A DNA stretch of 64,000 nucleotides. Origin: Bifidobacterium sp. ESL0790. GTDB lineage: Bacteria; Actinomycetota; Actinomycetes; Actinomycetales; Bifidobacteriaceae. The notes under the pieces are model-generated. The model was not told the DNA's origin and ran no database searches. It saw nothing but the letters and a program-made list of their open reading frames with translations. The DNA is taken from NCBI RefSeq assembly GCF_029395435.1, contig NZ_CP113915.1, forward strand, positions 62,001-126,000, in the 5' to 3' direction. The position numbers and the translations under genes are program-made. This document shows, piece by piece, positions 1 through 8,536 of the stretch. Each line of letters opens with the position of its first letter. Positions within the stretch are counted from its first letter, which is position 1.

Positions 1-64
1 TTTATGGCGAGACTGTTGTATCCCGCCATTTTTAGGCCGGTAATTATGTTGCCGGTGCCTCCGC

Positions 65-1093
65 CTATTTCGCGCGATGCTGGCGGATGACCGACTCGAC
101 CAGCTTGGAGTAGAGGTCGGGCAGATGGTATCCGGCGGCGATGGCGGCCTGCGGCAGCTGCGAGGTGGCGGTCATGCCGGGCGCCACATTCGACTCGAGG
201 AACTGCGGCACGCCATCCGAATCGACAATGAAGTCGGTACGCGAGATGTCGCGCAGGCTCAGCGTGTTGTGCGCGGCCAAAGCGGCCTCCTGCGCGGCCT
301 TGAGCACGTCCTCAGGCAGGCGTGCGGGCACGTAGAAATCAGTCGGCCCAGGCGTGGTGCGGGCCTCGTAATCGTATTTGCCGTCCGTCGTGGTGACTTC
401 CAGCGGGGGCAGTACCAGCGGCTCGCCGTCGATCTCGAGCACGGAGACGGAGATCTCGGTGCCGGTGACGGCCTGCTCCACCAGCGCCACATCGCCGTAC
501 GCGAAGCAATCCACCATCGCCTGCGGGAATTCCGCGGCCTTGTTGACGCGCGTGCAGCCCATCGCCGATCCGCCCATGGTCGGCTTGACGAACAGTGGCA
601 GCTTGAGCGAGGAGACGAGCAGATCGACCACTTTCTTCGCGCCCAGCTCGCGGAACATCGATTCGGGCAGCGTGACCGAATGGGGTGTGGAAAGCCCGGC
701 GAGCTTGCGCACCACGTTCTTGGCGATCGGCTTGCTCCAGGCCGTGCGCGAGGCCTTGGCGCGCGAGCCGATATAGGGCAGGCCCTCCATCTCGAGGATG
801 TCGCGGATGGAGCCGTCCTCGCCGTTCGCCCCGTGCAGCAGCGGCCAGACGATGTCGGGCCGGGTCGTGGGGTCGGAGAGGTAGGGCAGCAGGTCGCTGT
901 CCATGTCGTGGAAGCGGACGTCCCAGCCGGCCTCCTCGAGGTAGCCGCCGACGCGGTGGCCGCTGGCGAGCGACACGTCGCGCTCGTGGCTCATGCCGCC
1001 GCAGATGATGAGGATCGAGGTCTTGGAGCGGTCGATGGGCGTCTGGTCCTTCGCGACGGGCGCGGGTTTGGCTTGTTTGATGTGCTTGGCCAT
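65..1093 (-). CDS. D-alanine--D-alanine ligase family protein (ATP-grasp), possibly altered specificity
   Basis: 342 aa. The family joins two D-alanines with ATP for peptidoglycan precursors in the cytoplasm. Visible: N-terminal CGGMSHERDVSL loop (31-42), HGANGEDG (87-94), glycine loop VKPTMGGSAMG (169-179), and the C-terminal metal site with D287, E300 and N302. It departs from typical Ddl. The acceptor loop reads YDYEARTTPG, so the usual Lys-Tyr after EA is Arg245-Thr246, and EINTxPG is ESNVAPG. ATG at 1093 is chosen because AAGGAG lies 8 nt upstream; a longer frame would overlap the upstream gene. It starts 13 nt after the aminotransferase stop, so the two form an operon. It could be the housekeeping Ddl or a paralogue making another D-amino-acid dipeptide; I favour a paralogue only weakly. 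Confidence 0.8.
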   Translation of the reverse strand: MAKHIKQAKPAPVAKDQTPIDRSKTSILIICGGMSHERDVSLASGHRVGGYLEEAGWDVRFHDMDSDLLPYLSDPTTRPDIVWPLLHGANGEDGSIRDILEMEGLPYIGSRAKASRTAWSKPIAKNVVRKLAGLSTPHSVTLPESMFRELGAKKVVDLLVSSLKLPLFVKPTMGGSAMGCTRVNKAAEFPQAMVDCFAYGDVALVEQAVTGTEISVSVLEIDGEPLVLPPLEVTTTDGKYDYEARTTPGPTDFYVPARLPEDVLKAAQEAALAAHNTLSLRDISRTDFIVDSDGVPQFLESNVAPGMTATSQLPQAAIAAGYHLPDLYSKLVESVIRQHRAK

Positions 1094-1106
1094 GATATAC
1101 GCTCCT

Positions 1107-2483
1107 TCAGTGCTTCTTGTCGTGGGTATTGGCATCGGTGGTGTCGGTGGCTTCGGTGGCGCTCGCCGCGTTGCCGGTGGAGGCCGCAGCGCCGGATTTC
1201 GCAGCGCCCTTGGCCTCGGCGGTGCCGAAAAGCTCGGCGGTCTTGAGCTCGTTGTTCATCACGCCCGCGAGCCGCTGGATGCCGATCGTGATGTTGTCGG
1301 GCGTCGGATAGCAGAACGAAAGGCGCATATGGTGCGTGCCGCTGCCGTCAAGGTAGAAGCCGGTGCCGGCCACGTAGGCCACTTTCGCGGTGATGGCGCG
1401 AGGCAGCATTTCCTTGGAATTGAGCCCTTCCGGAATCTTCAGCCAGATGTAGAAGCCGCCCTTGGGCTTGTTCCAGGAGCAGTACGGGAGATACTCGCGC
1501 AGCGCCGCGTCCATGGTGTCGCAGCGCTCCTTGTACATGCCGCGATACTGGCTGATCTGCTTCTTCCAGTCGAAATTATCGAGATAGGTGGTGATGGTCA
1601 TCTGGCTCATGTTCGGCGGGCAGAGAATCGACGCCTCGTTGGCCAGGATGAGCTTCTTGCGGATTCCCGGAGGCGCCACGATCCACGCGATGCGCATGCC
1701 CGGCGCGATGATCTTGGAGAAGCTGGACAAGTAGACCACGTTCTCGGCGTCCATCGAACGCAGCGCGGGGTAGGTCTGGCCGTCGAAACCAAGCAGTCCG
1801 TAAGGGTTGTCTTCCACCACGAGCACATGGTATTTTCGCGCGATCTCGAGGATGCGCGGTCGGCGTTCGACGCTCATCGTCACGCCGGCGGGGTTGTGGA
1901 AATTGGGGACGGTATATAGGAACTTGACCTTCTTGCCGGCTTTGCGCGCCGCGACGATGGTCTCCTCGAACGACTCGGGGATGAGCCCGTTTTCGTCGGT
2001 CTGCGCGTTGATGACCTCGACCTGGAAGGACTGGAAGACGCCGAGCGCGCCCACGTAGTTCGGGGCTTCGGCGATCACCACGTCGCCCGGGTCGCACATG
2101 ATGCGCGTGATGAGGTCGATGGCGTTCTGCGAGCCATTGGAAATCACCACGTCGTCGGGCTGCACGTCCTTGATGCCCTCGAGCTCCATGATCTGCAGCA
2201 CGTCCTCGCGCAGATGCGGGTCGCCCTGCGCCGAGCCATACTGCCAGGCCACGTCGCCCTTGTCGACCATCATCTTGGCGATGAGCTGCGAGAGCTCCTT
2301 GAACGGCATGTATTCCAGATAGGGCATGCCGCCGGCCAGCGAGACGACGTCCGGGCGCGAGGCCACGGAGAAGAGCGCGCGGATCTCGGAGGCGCGCATG
2401 TTGTCGGCGCGGCTGGCGTAGGAATCGTACCAGGGGTCGCTATTGATGACCTTGGAGGTGGGGTGATCATCGGCAGTTGACAT
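1107..2483 (-). CDS. PLP-dependent class I aminotransferase (MocR/LysN-like)
   Basis: 458 aa, fold type I aminotransferase of the group that includes 2-aminoadipate and MocR-type enzymes. The PLP-binding lysine lies in the motif SSFSKIIAPGMRIAW. Also seen are SNGSQNAIDL (cofactor phosphate region), VPNFHNPAG and VEDNPYG, all typical of the group. There is no N-terminal DNA-binding domain, so it is an enzyme and not a full MocR regulator. The C-terminal 35 residues are Ala/Thr/Asp-rich and probably disordered. ATG at 2483 has AAAGG 10 nt upstream; a TTG nine bases earlier overlaps that site and is less likely. It is the first gene of a two-gene operon with the Ddl-like ligase, which suggests it supplies or removes an amino acid used there. 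The substrate is unknown. Confidence 0.85.
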   Translation of the reverse strand: MSTADDHPTSKVINSDPWYDSYASRADNMRASEIRALFSVASRPDVVSLAGGMPYLEYMPFKELSQLIAKMMVDKGDVAWQYGSAQGDPHLREDVLQIMELEGIKDVQPDDVVISNGSQNAIDLITRIMCDPGDVVIAEAPNYVGALGVFQSFQVEVINAQTDENGLIPESFEETIVAARKAGKKVKFLYTVPNFHNPAGVTMSVERRPRILEIARKYHVLVVEDNPYGLLGFDGQTYPALRSMDAENVVYLSSFSKIIAPGMRIAWIVAPPGIRKKLILANEASILCPPNMSQMTITTYLDNFDWKKQISQYRGMYKERCDTMDAALREYLPYCSWNKPKGGFYIWLKIPEGLNSKEMLPRAITAKVAYVAGTGFYLDGSGTHHMRLSFCYPTPDNITIGIQRLAGVMNNELKTAELFGTAEAKGAAKSGAAASTGNAASATEATDTTDANTHDKKH

Positions 2484-2667
2484 TGCTTTCAAGCCTTTCT
2501 CGAGTCAATCCGGCGCGGGCCAGCGAATCCGGATTCGCACGGCATAACAGCGACTCTAGTCGGAGAATCGTGTCATGCAACCCCAATCGCCGAACCGTCA
2601 CCGCCTCGACACGCTTCGCCAATCTGTCTGTTGGGCGGCGCGTCTTGCGTCGTTGGCAGGTTAAGGG

Positions 2668-2976
2668 TTATTGCATGGGTCCTTGGAAGAGCTGCTTGTG
2701 CTCACCGATACGCACGAGCCGGATGATGGGGTTGGTTTTATGCGGCAAATAGAGCACGACCACGTCGGTCTTTCCGTCCGAAAGGTGGAAGTCGATGTGG
2801 CCGTTATAGTTTCCGCGCGCGTTGTTGAGCATGTGCGGGCGATATCCCTGCGACACCTCGCCATTTTGGGCGAGTTCGTCGATGGCGATTCTCAGCTCGT
2901 CAATCAGCTGCGGGCAGCGACGCCGAAACGTCTGGTAATCTTTCGTGAATTGCGGGTCGATTTTAATTTGAAACAC
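2668..2976 (-). CDS. Type II toxin, YafQ/RelE-like mRNA interferase
   Basis: 102 aa small basic protein with the YafQ/RelE layout: an N-terminal FTKDYQTFRRRCP helix, a central HMLNNARGNYNGHIDFHL segment, and a C-terminal strand pair ending VVLYLPHKTNPIIRLVRIGEHKQLF. Family members cleave mRNA on the ribosome and are held inactive by the cognate antitoxin. The conserved His of the IGEH motif is present. It starts at GTG (2976), inside the last codons of the antitoxin gene (14-nt overlap), which implies translational coupling. Nothing suggests truncation. Family assignment is by motif pattern only. Confidence 0.85.
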   Translation of the reverse strand: MFQIKIDPQFTKDYQTFRRRCPQLIDELRIAIDELAQNGEVSQGYRPHMLNNARGNYNGHIDFHLSDGKTDVVVLYLPHKTNPIIRLVRIGEHKQLFQGPMQ

Positions 2977-3277
2977 GGGCGGCCTCGTCTTCCAAATAGG
3001 CGATGGCGTCGGAGCCGTTCGTGAACGACGGGGAATCGTCGTTCACCGTTCCATCGGCACGTGAACGCGCATATTCCATGGCCTTCGCCGTGGTGGCGTT
3101 TGGTATGGGATCGTCAAGCCGCACCGAGAAGGGGAATCCCCGTTCGGTGACGAATTTCTTGGCCATGACATTCAGGGCGGCTGTTGTGCTGAGCCCCAGC
3201 TTGTCGGCGATATCGTCGAACTGGTGCTTGAGGTTGGTGTCCATACGAAGGGTAAATGAAGTAGTTGCGGTAGACAT
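2963..3277 (-). CDS. RelB/DinJ family antitoxin
   Basis: 104 aa. The N-terminal half, TATTSFTLRMDTNLKHQFDDIADKLGLSTTAALNVMAKKFV, is a ribbon-helix-helix domain of the RelB/DinJ type (DNA binding and dimerisation). The C-terminal half is acidic and likely wraps the toxin. The ATG has AAAGGAG about 6 nt upstream. It is first in the module and overlaps the toxin gene by 14 nt. RelB proteins usually repress their own promoter, and repeated GGTATC motifs lie just upstream of this start. The module sits between the murJ/pseudokinase terminator and the aminotransferase operon, a typical accessory position. Confidence 0.88.
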   Translation of the reverse strand: MSTATTSFTLRMDTNLKHQFDDIADKLGLSTTAALNVMAKKFVTERGFPFSVRLDDPIPNATTAKAMEYARSRADGTVNDDSPSFTNGSDAIAYLEDEAARVSN

Positions 3278-3322
3278 TTGGTACTCCTTTGGTATCGAAA
3301 TGATGTCTATATGGTATCAAAT
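3278..3322 (-). promoter_or_regulatory. Repeated GGTATC operator-like sites upstream of the antitoxin
   Basis: TGGTATCGAAAT (3290-3301) and TGGTATCAAAT (3312-3322) are near-identical direct repeats 22 bp apart, about two helical turns. A partial copy, TTTGGTAC, lies at 3278-3285. They sit directly upstream of the antitoxin start, where RelB/DinJ autorepression would be expected. Operator function is inferred. Confidence 0.4.
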
Positions 3323-3326
3323 AAAA

Positions 3327-3371
3327 TGAAAAAATTCGCCTGAAAAACAATCATATGTTCTCAGGCGAATT
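3327..3371 (-). terminator. Intrinsic terminator of the murJ-pseudokinase operon
   Basis: Perfect 11-bp arms AATTCGCCTGA (3333-3343) and TCAGGCGAATT (3361-3371) with a 17-nt loop. On the minus strand the stem is followed by a run of T (forward A at 3327-3334). It lies 61 bp past the pseudokinase stop and just ahead of the antitoxin promoter. Confidence 0.7.
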
Positions 3372-3383
3372 TAATGCCGGTTA

Positions 3384-3421
3384 GATATTGTGCCTTGGTG
3401 GCAAGCATGAGGCACAATATC
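3384..3421. terminator. Second hairpin after the pseudokinase gene
   Basis: Perfect 12-bp inverted repeat GATATTGTGCCT / AGGCACAATATC with a 14-nt loop, 11 bp past the pseudokinase stop. There is no T-run on the minus strand, so it may be an RNA-stabilising hairpin or part of a tandem terminator with the next one. Confidence 0.45.
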
Positions 3422-3431
3422 CAATCACGGT

Positions 3432-5858
3432 TTAGAAGAACTGGACCTTTTCGATGTAGAGCTGGTTGTTGGGCAGGGAAGAGGCGGGGACCCACAGGAT
3501 GAAGTCCTGCGCGTTCACCTTCTTCTTGAGCTTGACGTCGGTGGTGCCGCTTGCGTCGAAGCTGAACTGCGCGACCTGCTGGCCCTGCGACGGGTCGCGG
3601 CTCGAGCCGGCGATCAGGAAGGCGTTGCCGCCGGAGGAGCGGATCCTGACCACGAAGCGGTAGACGTCCTGCGGCTCGCTCAGATGCATGTAGTAGCCGA
3701 AGCCCTGCTGGCCCGCGGGGTTGGTGAGGAACTCCTGCTTGTCGATGTCGAACGGGGTGTCGTTGGCCGGCACGTTGGGCTTGGGCACGCTGGCGGCCTT
3801 CTTGTCGCGGCTGGAGACGTGGGTCTTGTGTTTGTTGGCCTGCTGGTTGGAATCCTGCGAATTCCCGCCCTGCGAGTTGTTCTGCGAGCTGTTGTCGCCC
3901 GAATTGCCGGAGTCGCTGTCGTCGCCGAAGGGCACCTTGTCGACGTTCATGTCGGGCCATGGATTGTTCTTCACCGAGCTCGTGTGGTCCTTGCCGGGCT
4001 TGTCGGAAAGCGCGTAGACCGCCACACCGAGGGCCGCGATGACGAGCACCACCACGGCGATGATGGCCACCACCTTCGTGGTGAGCTTGCCGAAGAGCGG
4101 GGTGTCGGCGATATCCTTCGACTCTTTCTGCGGCTTCTGCGAGGTCTGCGGCGTGAAGCTCGGCGGGGTGATGACGGGGTTGGCGGCGTCGATGGCCTCC
4201 TGCTCGGCCCGCAGCGCCCTGGCCGACTCGTCGCCGGGCAGGATCTCCATGCCGTTCTCGTCCATCATCGGGATGCGGCCGGTGGCCTCGAACTCGTGGC
4301 TGTTGCCGCCCTGGCCGTCGTCGCCGTCGTCCCCGTTGAAGCCGTTGCCATTGCCGGCGTGCGTGGAGAAGTCGAACTGCATGGTCGGATTGGTGGTCGA
4401 GCCGATGTCTTCCGAGCGCGCGAAATCAGGGAAGATCGAGTCGTCGGCGGTGGAATCGAAGGATTTGAAGACGTCGGCCATCTCCGCGGCCGTCAGGTCG
4501 TGCAGATCCATGTTCTCGTCGCCGGTGCGGCGCTGCTCGGGGTCATGGTTGTGGTTGCGCGGGGCCCACCATTTTCTGGACTTGTCGGAAGCCGCGTTCG
4601 TGTTGGCCTCGTCGCGCGACGGCAGCGGGATGTTCGCGCCATTGGTCTTGGCGCTCTCGTTGGTATTGGAAGGATTATCGGCGTCGGTGGTTTGCTTCGA
4701 CGCTTTGCCATTGGCCCCTGTTGCGGGCAGCGGCACTGCATTGCCGTCTTGGCCGGCCTGCTTGCCTTGCGCGTTCTGGGATTTCCGCCCGTTGCGCTGG
4801 TTCGAGGCGTTCTTGTTATTCCGATTTGCGGAGGCGTTTTGAGACGCTCCGGCGTTCCCGCCGCGCTTTGCGGCCCCAGTTTTGCCGTTGGCTGCGGTTC
4901 CGGCACCAGCTCCGGCAGCTCCGGCAGCTCCAGCGACGCCGGCAGCGGCGGCCGCTCCCCTGCCGCGCGCGCCCTTGTTCGCCCTGAACTGCGCCTGGCT
5001 CTGGAAAAGCCCCGCCGGGAAGTCGACGATCGCGTTGCGCTCGCTGCGTCGCAGCGGCACCTTGACGATTGACGCGGGCCCGTCCATGTTCGGCCTGTCG
5101 ATCTCGGACTTGCCCAGCTCCGCGACCGGCTTCCAATCGCCCAGCAACGCGACGAGCTCCGCCAGCGAGACCATAGGAATCGTGGGCTTGCCGTTCAGGT
5201 AGCTCACGGTCAGGCCGCGCTCGCAGATGATGTGGAACTCCTCGGGCGTCTTCTCCTCCAGCGCCGAGAGGTCGAAACCATTGATGTCACTGGTCCTCTG
5301 GCCGGTCACCATCGCGTATAGCAGCGCGGCGAGCTGGTAGACGGCGACTTCCTCCGGCGTCATATCCGGCGTCTTCACGGTGTCTTTGAGCAGCCCGACG
5401 ATTGGCGCATCCGCGATCTGCACGCCCGAAGCGGTGACGCGCACGATATCGGTGCTCAGCGCCCCGAACTCCAGGTCGTCGTCAAGCAGGAATTGCAGCG
5501 CCCCGGCCGTCTCGCCGATGATCGAGCGCATGGCCTCGTAGCCCAGCGTGCGCTTGTTGTCGCCGCCGAGGTAGGCGTTGAGGCTCAGCCCCTCGTCGAG
5601 CCGCGTGATGAGCGTGGGCACGTCGCCCGTGTGCCGCATCTGGATGACCTTGGTGAAATGCGAGTTGCGCGAAAGGGCCAGCGATGAGGAGATCGCCTCG
5701 AAGCTGGCGAAAGCGGTTTTGTCGGTGACGATGAAGACCTGGCAGTCACGCGCGAGAATGCGGTCGTTCGCCTTCCACGCCTCGAGCCCGGGAACACTGC
5801 GCAACAGCGACACCAACGTATAACGGTTGCTGATGATGTCTCCAAGCTGTGGCTTCAT
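3432..5858 (-). CDS. Membrane pseudokinase associated with MurJ
   Basis: 808 aa. Residues 1-260 have a protein-kinase-like fold (DIISNRYTLVSLLRSVPGLEAWKANDR at the start), but the glycine loop, catalytic HRD and DFG are absent, so it is a pseudokinase. A long Ala/Gly/Asn-rich linker (about 290-590) follows, then one membrane segment (about 595-617, VVAIIAVVVLVIAALGVAVYAL) and an external C-terminal domain (about 700-808) that looks beta-rich. In Mycobacterium the pseudokinase and similar external domain are fused to MurJ and recruit an FHA protein when phosphorylated. Here they form a separate protein 149 bp downstream of murJ, same strand. A role controlling lipid II flipping is inferred from that relation. 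Confidence 0.8.
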   Translation of the reverse strand: MKPQLGDIISNRYTLVSLLRSVPGLEAWKANDRILARDCQVFIVTDKTAFASFEAISSSLALSRNSHFTKVIQMRHTGDVPTLITRLDEGLSLNAYLGGDNKRTLGYEAMRSIIGETAGALQFLLDDDLEFGALSTDIVRVTASGVQIADAPIVGLLKDTVKTPDMTPEEVAVYQLAALLYAMVTGQRTSDINGFDLSALEEKTPEEFHIICERGLTVSYLNGKPTIPMVSLAELVALLGDWKPVAELGKSEIDRPNMDGPASIVKVPLRRSERNAIVDFPAGLFQSQAQFRANKGARGRGAAAAAGVAGAAGAAGAGAGTAANGKTGAAKRGGNAGASQNASANRNNKNASNQRNGRKSQNAQGKQAGQDGNAVPLPATGANGKASKQTTDADNPSNTNESAKTNGANIPLPSRDEANTNAASDKSRKWWAPRNHNHDPEQRRTGDENMDLHDLTAAEMADVFKSFDSTADDSIFPDFARSEDIGSTTNPTMQFDFSTHAGNGNGFNGDDGDDGQGGNSHEFEATGRIPMMDENGMEILPGDESARALRAEQEAIDAANPVITPPSFTPQTSQKPQKESKDIADTPLFGKLTTKVVAIIAVVVLVIAALGVAVYALSDKPGKDHTSSVKNNPWPDMNVDKVPFGDDSDSGNSGDNSSQNNSQGGNSQDSNQQANKHKTHVSSRDKKAASVPKPNVPANDTPFDIDKQEFLTNPAGQQGFGYYMHLSEPQDVYRFVVRIRSSGGNAFLIAGSSRDPSQGQQVAQFSFDASGTTDVKLKKKVNAQDFILWVPASSLPNNQLYIEKVQFF

Positions 5859-6007
5859 AGTGATCTCTACTTCGTGGTCGAATCGTAAGGCGTTGCGGCG
5901 GTCGAGGCCGTCATTTTCATTCTATCCGTGCGGGTATCCCTACGCCTGGGTGTTCTGGCAAGGTTTTGTGAAGAGGTGTTGGCGGGGCTTTGGGCGCATG
6001 TTTCGCG

Positions 6008-8536
6008 TCATTCGGCCGCGTGGCGCGCCGGCGAGTTGGGGAGGTCAAAGCCGTCGTCAAAATCGTACGGCAGGTGCAGAGCGGTCCGGGTGAGCCAGCC
6101 GAGGTCGGCCGGTGCCGGGGCGTTCGTGCCGGAGTCGATATCAGCGAGGTTCGCGCTGTTGCCGGCATGGCGACTGTCGAAGCCACCCGACCCGTGTTCG
6201 TCAGCGGTTTCACCGCTATTGCGGGGCAGCGGAACCTGCAGCGGGGCCTGAGCCCGCCCCTGCCGGCCTCCCGTGCGCCTCGGAACCCCGCGGTTGCCGG
6301 CGCGCTGCGCCCCCTGCGCGCTGATGAGCGTGGTGGGATGCACCGTGTTCTCGGGCTCGGTCGGCTCCAACGGATACGAGAAGGCGGACTCGTCGTCTGC
6401 CGAACTCCCCTGCGCGGCACGCTCGCTGGAGGGGACGAATATGCCGTTCCCCAGCACTTCCGGCTCCAGGGGGAATGCCTCGTAGGGCGAATCCGAACTC
6501 GAATCGGAATCCGCGCCCGGCGTCTCGCCGAAGCCCGGCATCTCCTTGCGGACGGCGTCCGCCAACGCCTTGCGCGCCTTCTCCTCAAGCGGATCGAAGG
6601 GCACCTCGGCGTGGTGTTGCGCGGGGCCTTTACGCCGCGGCGGCGTGATTTGTGCGCTTTCGGATGTCGGCTCGACCGGTGCGCCCGGCTCGGTGAGCGT
6701 GTCCGGTTCGTCCAACGTGTCGTCTGTGTCGTCGGATTGCGCGGCTCCGTTGGCTCCGCCAGCCGTGCTGTTTCCACGGTTCTCCGCGTCCCCGTCGAAC
6801 CTGCTGGAATTCTGCCGCGCGGCCGCCGGCTGGTCGGCCATATTGGCCATGTCCGGATCCGCCGGCGCCACCCTGCCGAACCGGGCGGTCACGCCATCCC
6901 AAAGCAGGGTCAGCTCGCGGGTGCGCAGGATCGAAAGCGTGCCCACGTAGAGCAGCAGGATGATGATGGCGAGCACCGCGCAGGTGCCAACCGCTTGGAA
7001 CCAGTTCATGTGCCCTCCCCGCACTCCGGCGCCGGTCTCGATATCGGCGTGGAACAGAGCATAGGTCGGATAACGCATGACCAGACCGCCGATTATCGCG
7101 ACAAACGAAGCGATAATACCCTTTACAAATGTAGTGCCGATCCGCCGCCCGTCAAGCGTACCGTCAAAACGTTTACGTAACATTGCGAATAATAGCGGAT
7201 ATGAGAGCACATAGCTGATCGAGAGCACAAACGCGGTAAGCGATGCCCAATTAAATGGCGAAACGAAAAGCGTCCCGACCAACAGCAACACAACCTGGAT
7301 GCCCGATTGCGCCGCGATGAAGAGGAACGGGTGGAAGCCGTCCTCAAAAGCGTAAAACGTTCTTTGCACGATGAGGTAGGTGGACGAGAACGGCAGGCCG
7401 ATCGACAGAAACATCAGCGGTCCCGAGATGAGCACCGCCTCCTTGACACTGATCGAGGGCAGCAGCGCGAGCGTGATCGGCACCGGCATCACCACGAAGG
7501 CGACGGTGAAGAAGCACATCATCAGCCACACGTTGCGCCACGATTCGCTCAGGTCGCGCCGCGCGGAATCGACGTCGTGGTCGGCGATGGCCTGCGCGAT
7601 CTTGGGGAAGACGGCCGTCGCCACCGACACCGCGATGAGCGAATAGGGCAGCAGGTCGATGGTGTTGGCGTTCTGGTAGCTGGCGTTGCCGGCCACGTCG
7701 AACTCGCTGATATGCAGTTGCGCCATGGCCCGGCCCGGGATGCTGGTGAGCACGCGCTGGTAGACGACGTTGGCGATCTGATCGATGACCACGATCCCCA
7801 CGCCCCACGCGGCCACGGAGCCCATCGAGCGCAGGCCGATGCCGTGCACGCCCCAGCTCGGGCGGTAGCGCAGGCCGATGCGGGTGAGCGGCGCGAAGAG
7901 AATGAGGGCCTGGAAGGCGACGCCGAGCGTCCACGTGCCCGCCGTCAGCGCGATCTTGCCGCTGGTCCAATAGCCGAGCGGCTGGTGGCTGGCGCGGCCG
8001 AACATGAGGATGAAGACGGTCAGGCCCACGCAGCTGATCACGTTGGCGCCCACCGAGCTCCAGGCGTAGGTGCCGAAATGGTCCTTCGCCGCGAGAATCT
8101 GGCCGAGCAGCGTGTAGAGGCCGTAGAAGAAGATTTGGGGCACGCACCAGATGGTGAACGAGGTGGTCAGGGCCAGCATGTCCTCGCCGCTGTTGACGTA
8201 GAGGCGCACGAGGACGGGGGTGAGCACCGCGATGAGCAGGGTGACGCCGAGCAGCAGGATGATGGCGAAGGTGATGAGCTTGTTGAGCCGGTCCTGGGCG
8301 TCCTTGGCCTTGAGTGTGCGCACGATCTGCGGGACGAGCACGGCGTTGAAGATGCCGCCGGAGACCAGCGTGAAGACGACCTGCGGCAGGGTTGAGCCGG
8401 CCTGGTAGGCGTTGGCGGCCAGACCGGTGGTGCCCAGCGCCGCGGCGAGCAGGATGGTGCGCACCTGGCCGGTCACGCGGGATGCGGCCGTGCCCACGGC
8501 CATCACCAGGGAGTTGTGGCCTACTGAAGAACTCAT
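6008..8536 (-). CDS. murJ: Lipid II flippase MurJ (MviN)
   Basis: 842 aa. The first 540 residues are a MATE-like multi-pass membrane protein beginning SSSVGHNSLVMAVGTAASRV, typical of MurJ; MurJ moves lipid-linked peptidoglycan precursor across the membrane. About 300 further residues are Pro/Ser/Asp-rich, predicted cytosolic and disordered. The start at 8536 overlaps the upstream stop as ATGA and has AGGA about 10 nt before it; a frame extended 12 codons upstream would eat into the previous gene. In mycobacteria MurJ is fused to a kinase-like domain, whereas here that part is the next gene. Conserved neighbours (NUDIX, DUF6049-type) support the assignment. Confidence 0.93.
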   Translation of the reverse strand: MSSSVGHNSLVMAVGTAASRVTGQVRTILLAAALGTTGLAANAYQAGSTLPQVVFTLVSGGIFNAVLVPQIVRTLKAKDAQDRLNKLITFAIILLLGVTLLIAVLTPVLVRLYVNSGEDMLALTTSFTIWCVPQIFFYGLYTLLGQILAAKDHFGTYAWSSVGANVISCVGLTVFILMFGRASHQPLGYWTSGKIALTAGTWTLGVAFQALILFAPLTRIGLRYRPSWGVHGIGLRSMGSVAAWGVGIVVIDQIANVVYQRVLTSIPGRAMAQLHISEFDVAGNASYQNANTIDLLPYSLIAVSVATAVFPKIAQAIADHDVDSARRDLSESWRNVWLMMCFFTVAFVVMPVPITLALLPSISVKEAVLISGPLMFLSIGLPFSSTYLIVQRTFYAFEDGFHPFLFIAAQSGIQVVLLLVGTLFVSPFNWASLTAFVLSISYVLSYPLLFAMLRKRFDGTLDGRRIGTTFVKGIIASFVAIIGGLVMRYPTYALFHADIETGAGVRGGHMNWFQAVGTCAVLAIIILLLYVGTLSILRTRELTLLWDGVTARFGRVAPADPDMANMADQPAAARQNSSRFDGDAENRGNSTAGGANGAAQSDDTDDTLDEPDTLTEPGAPVEPTSESAQITPPRRKGPAQHHAEVPFDPLEEKARKALADAVRKEMPGFGETPGADSDSSSDSPYEAFPLEPEVLGNGIFVPSSERAAQGSSADDESAFSYPLEPTEPENTVHPTTLISAQGAQRAGNRGVPRRTGGRQGRAQAPLQVPLPRNSGETADEHGSGGFDSRHAGNSANLADIDSGTNAPAPADLGWLTRTALHLPYDFDDGFDLPNSPARHAAE

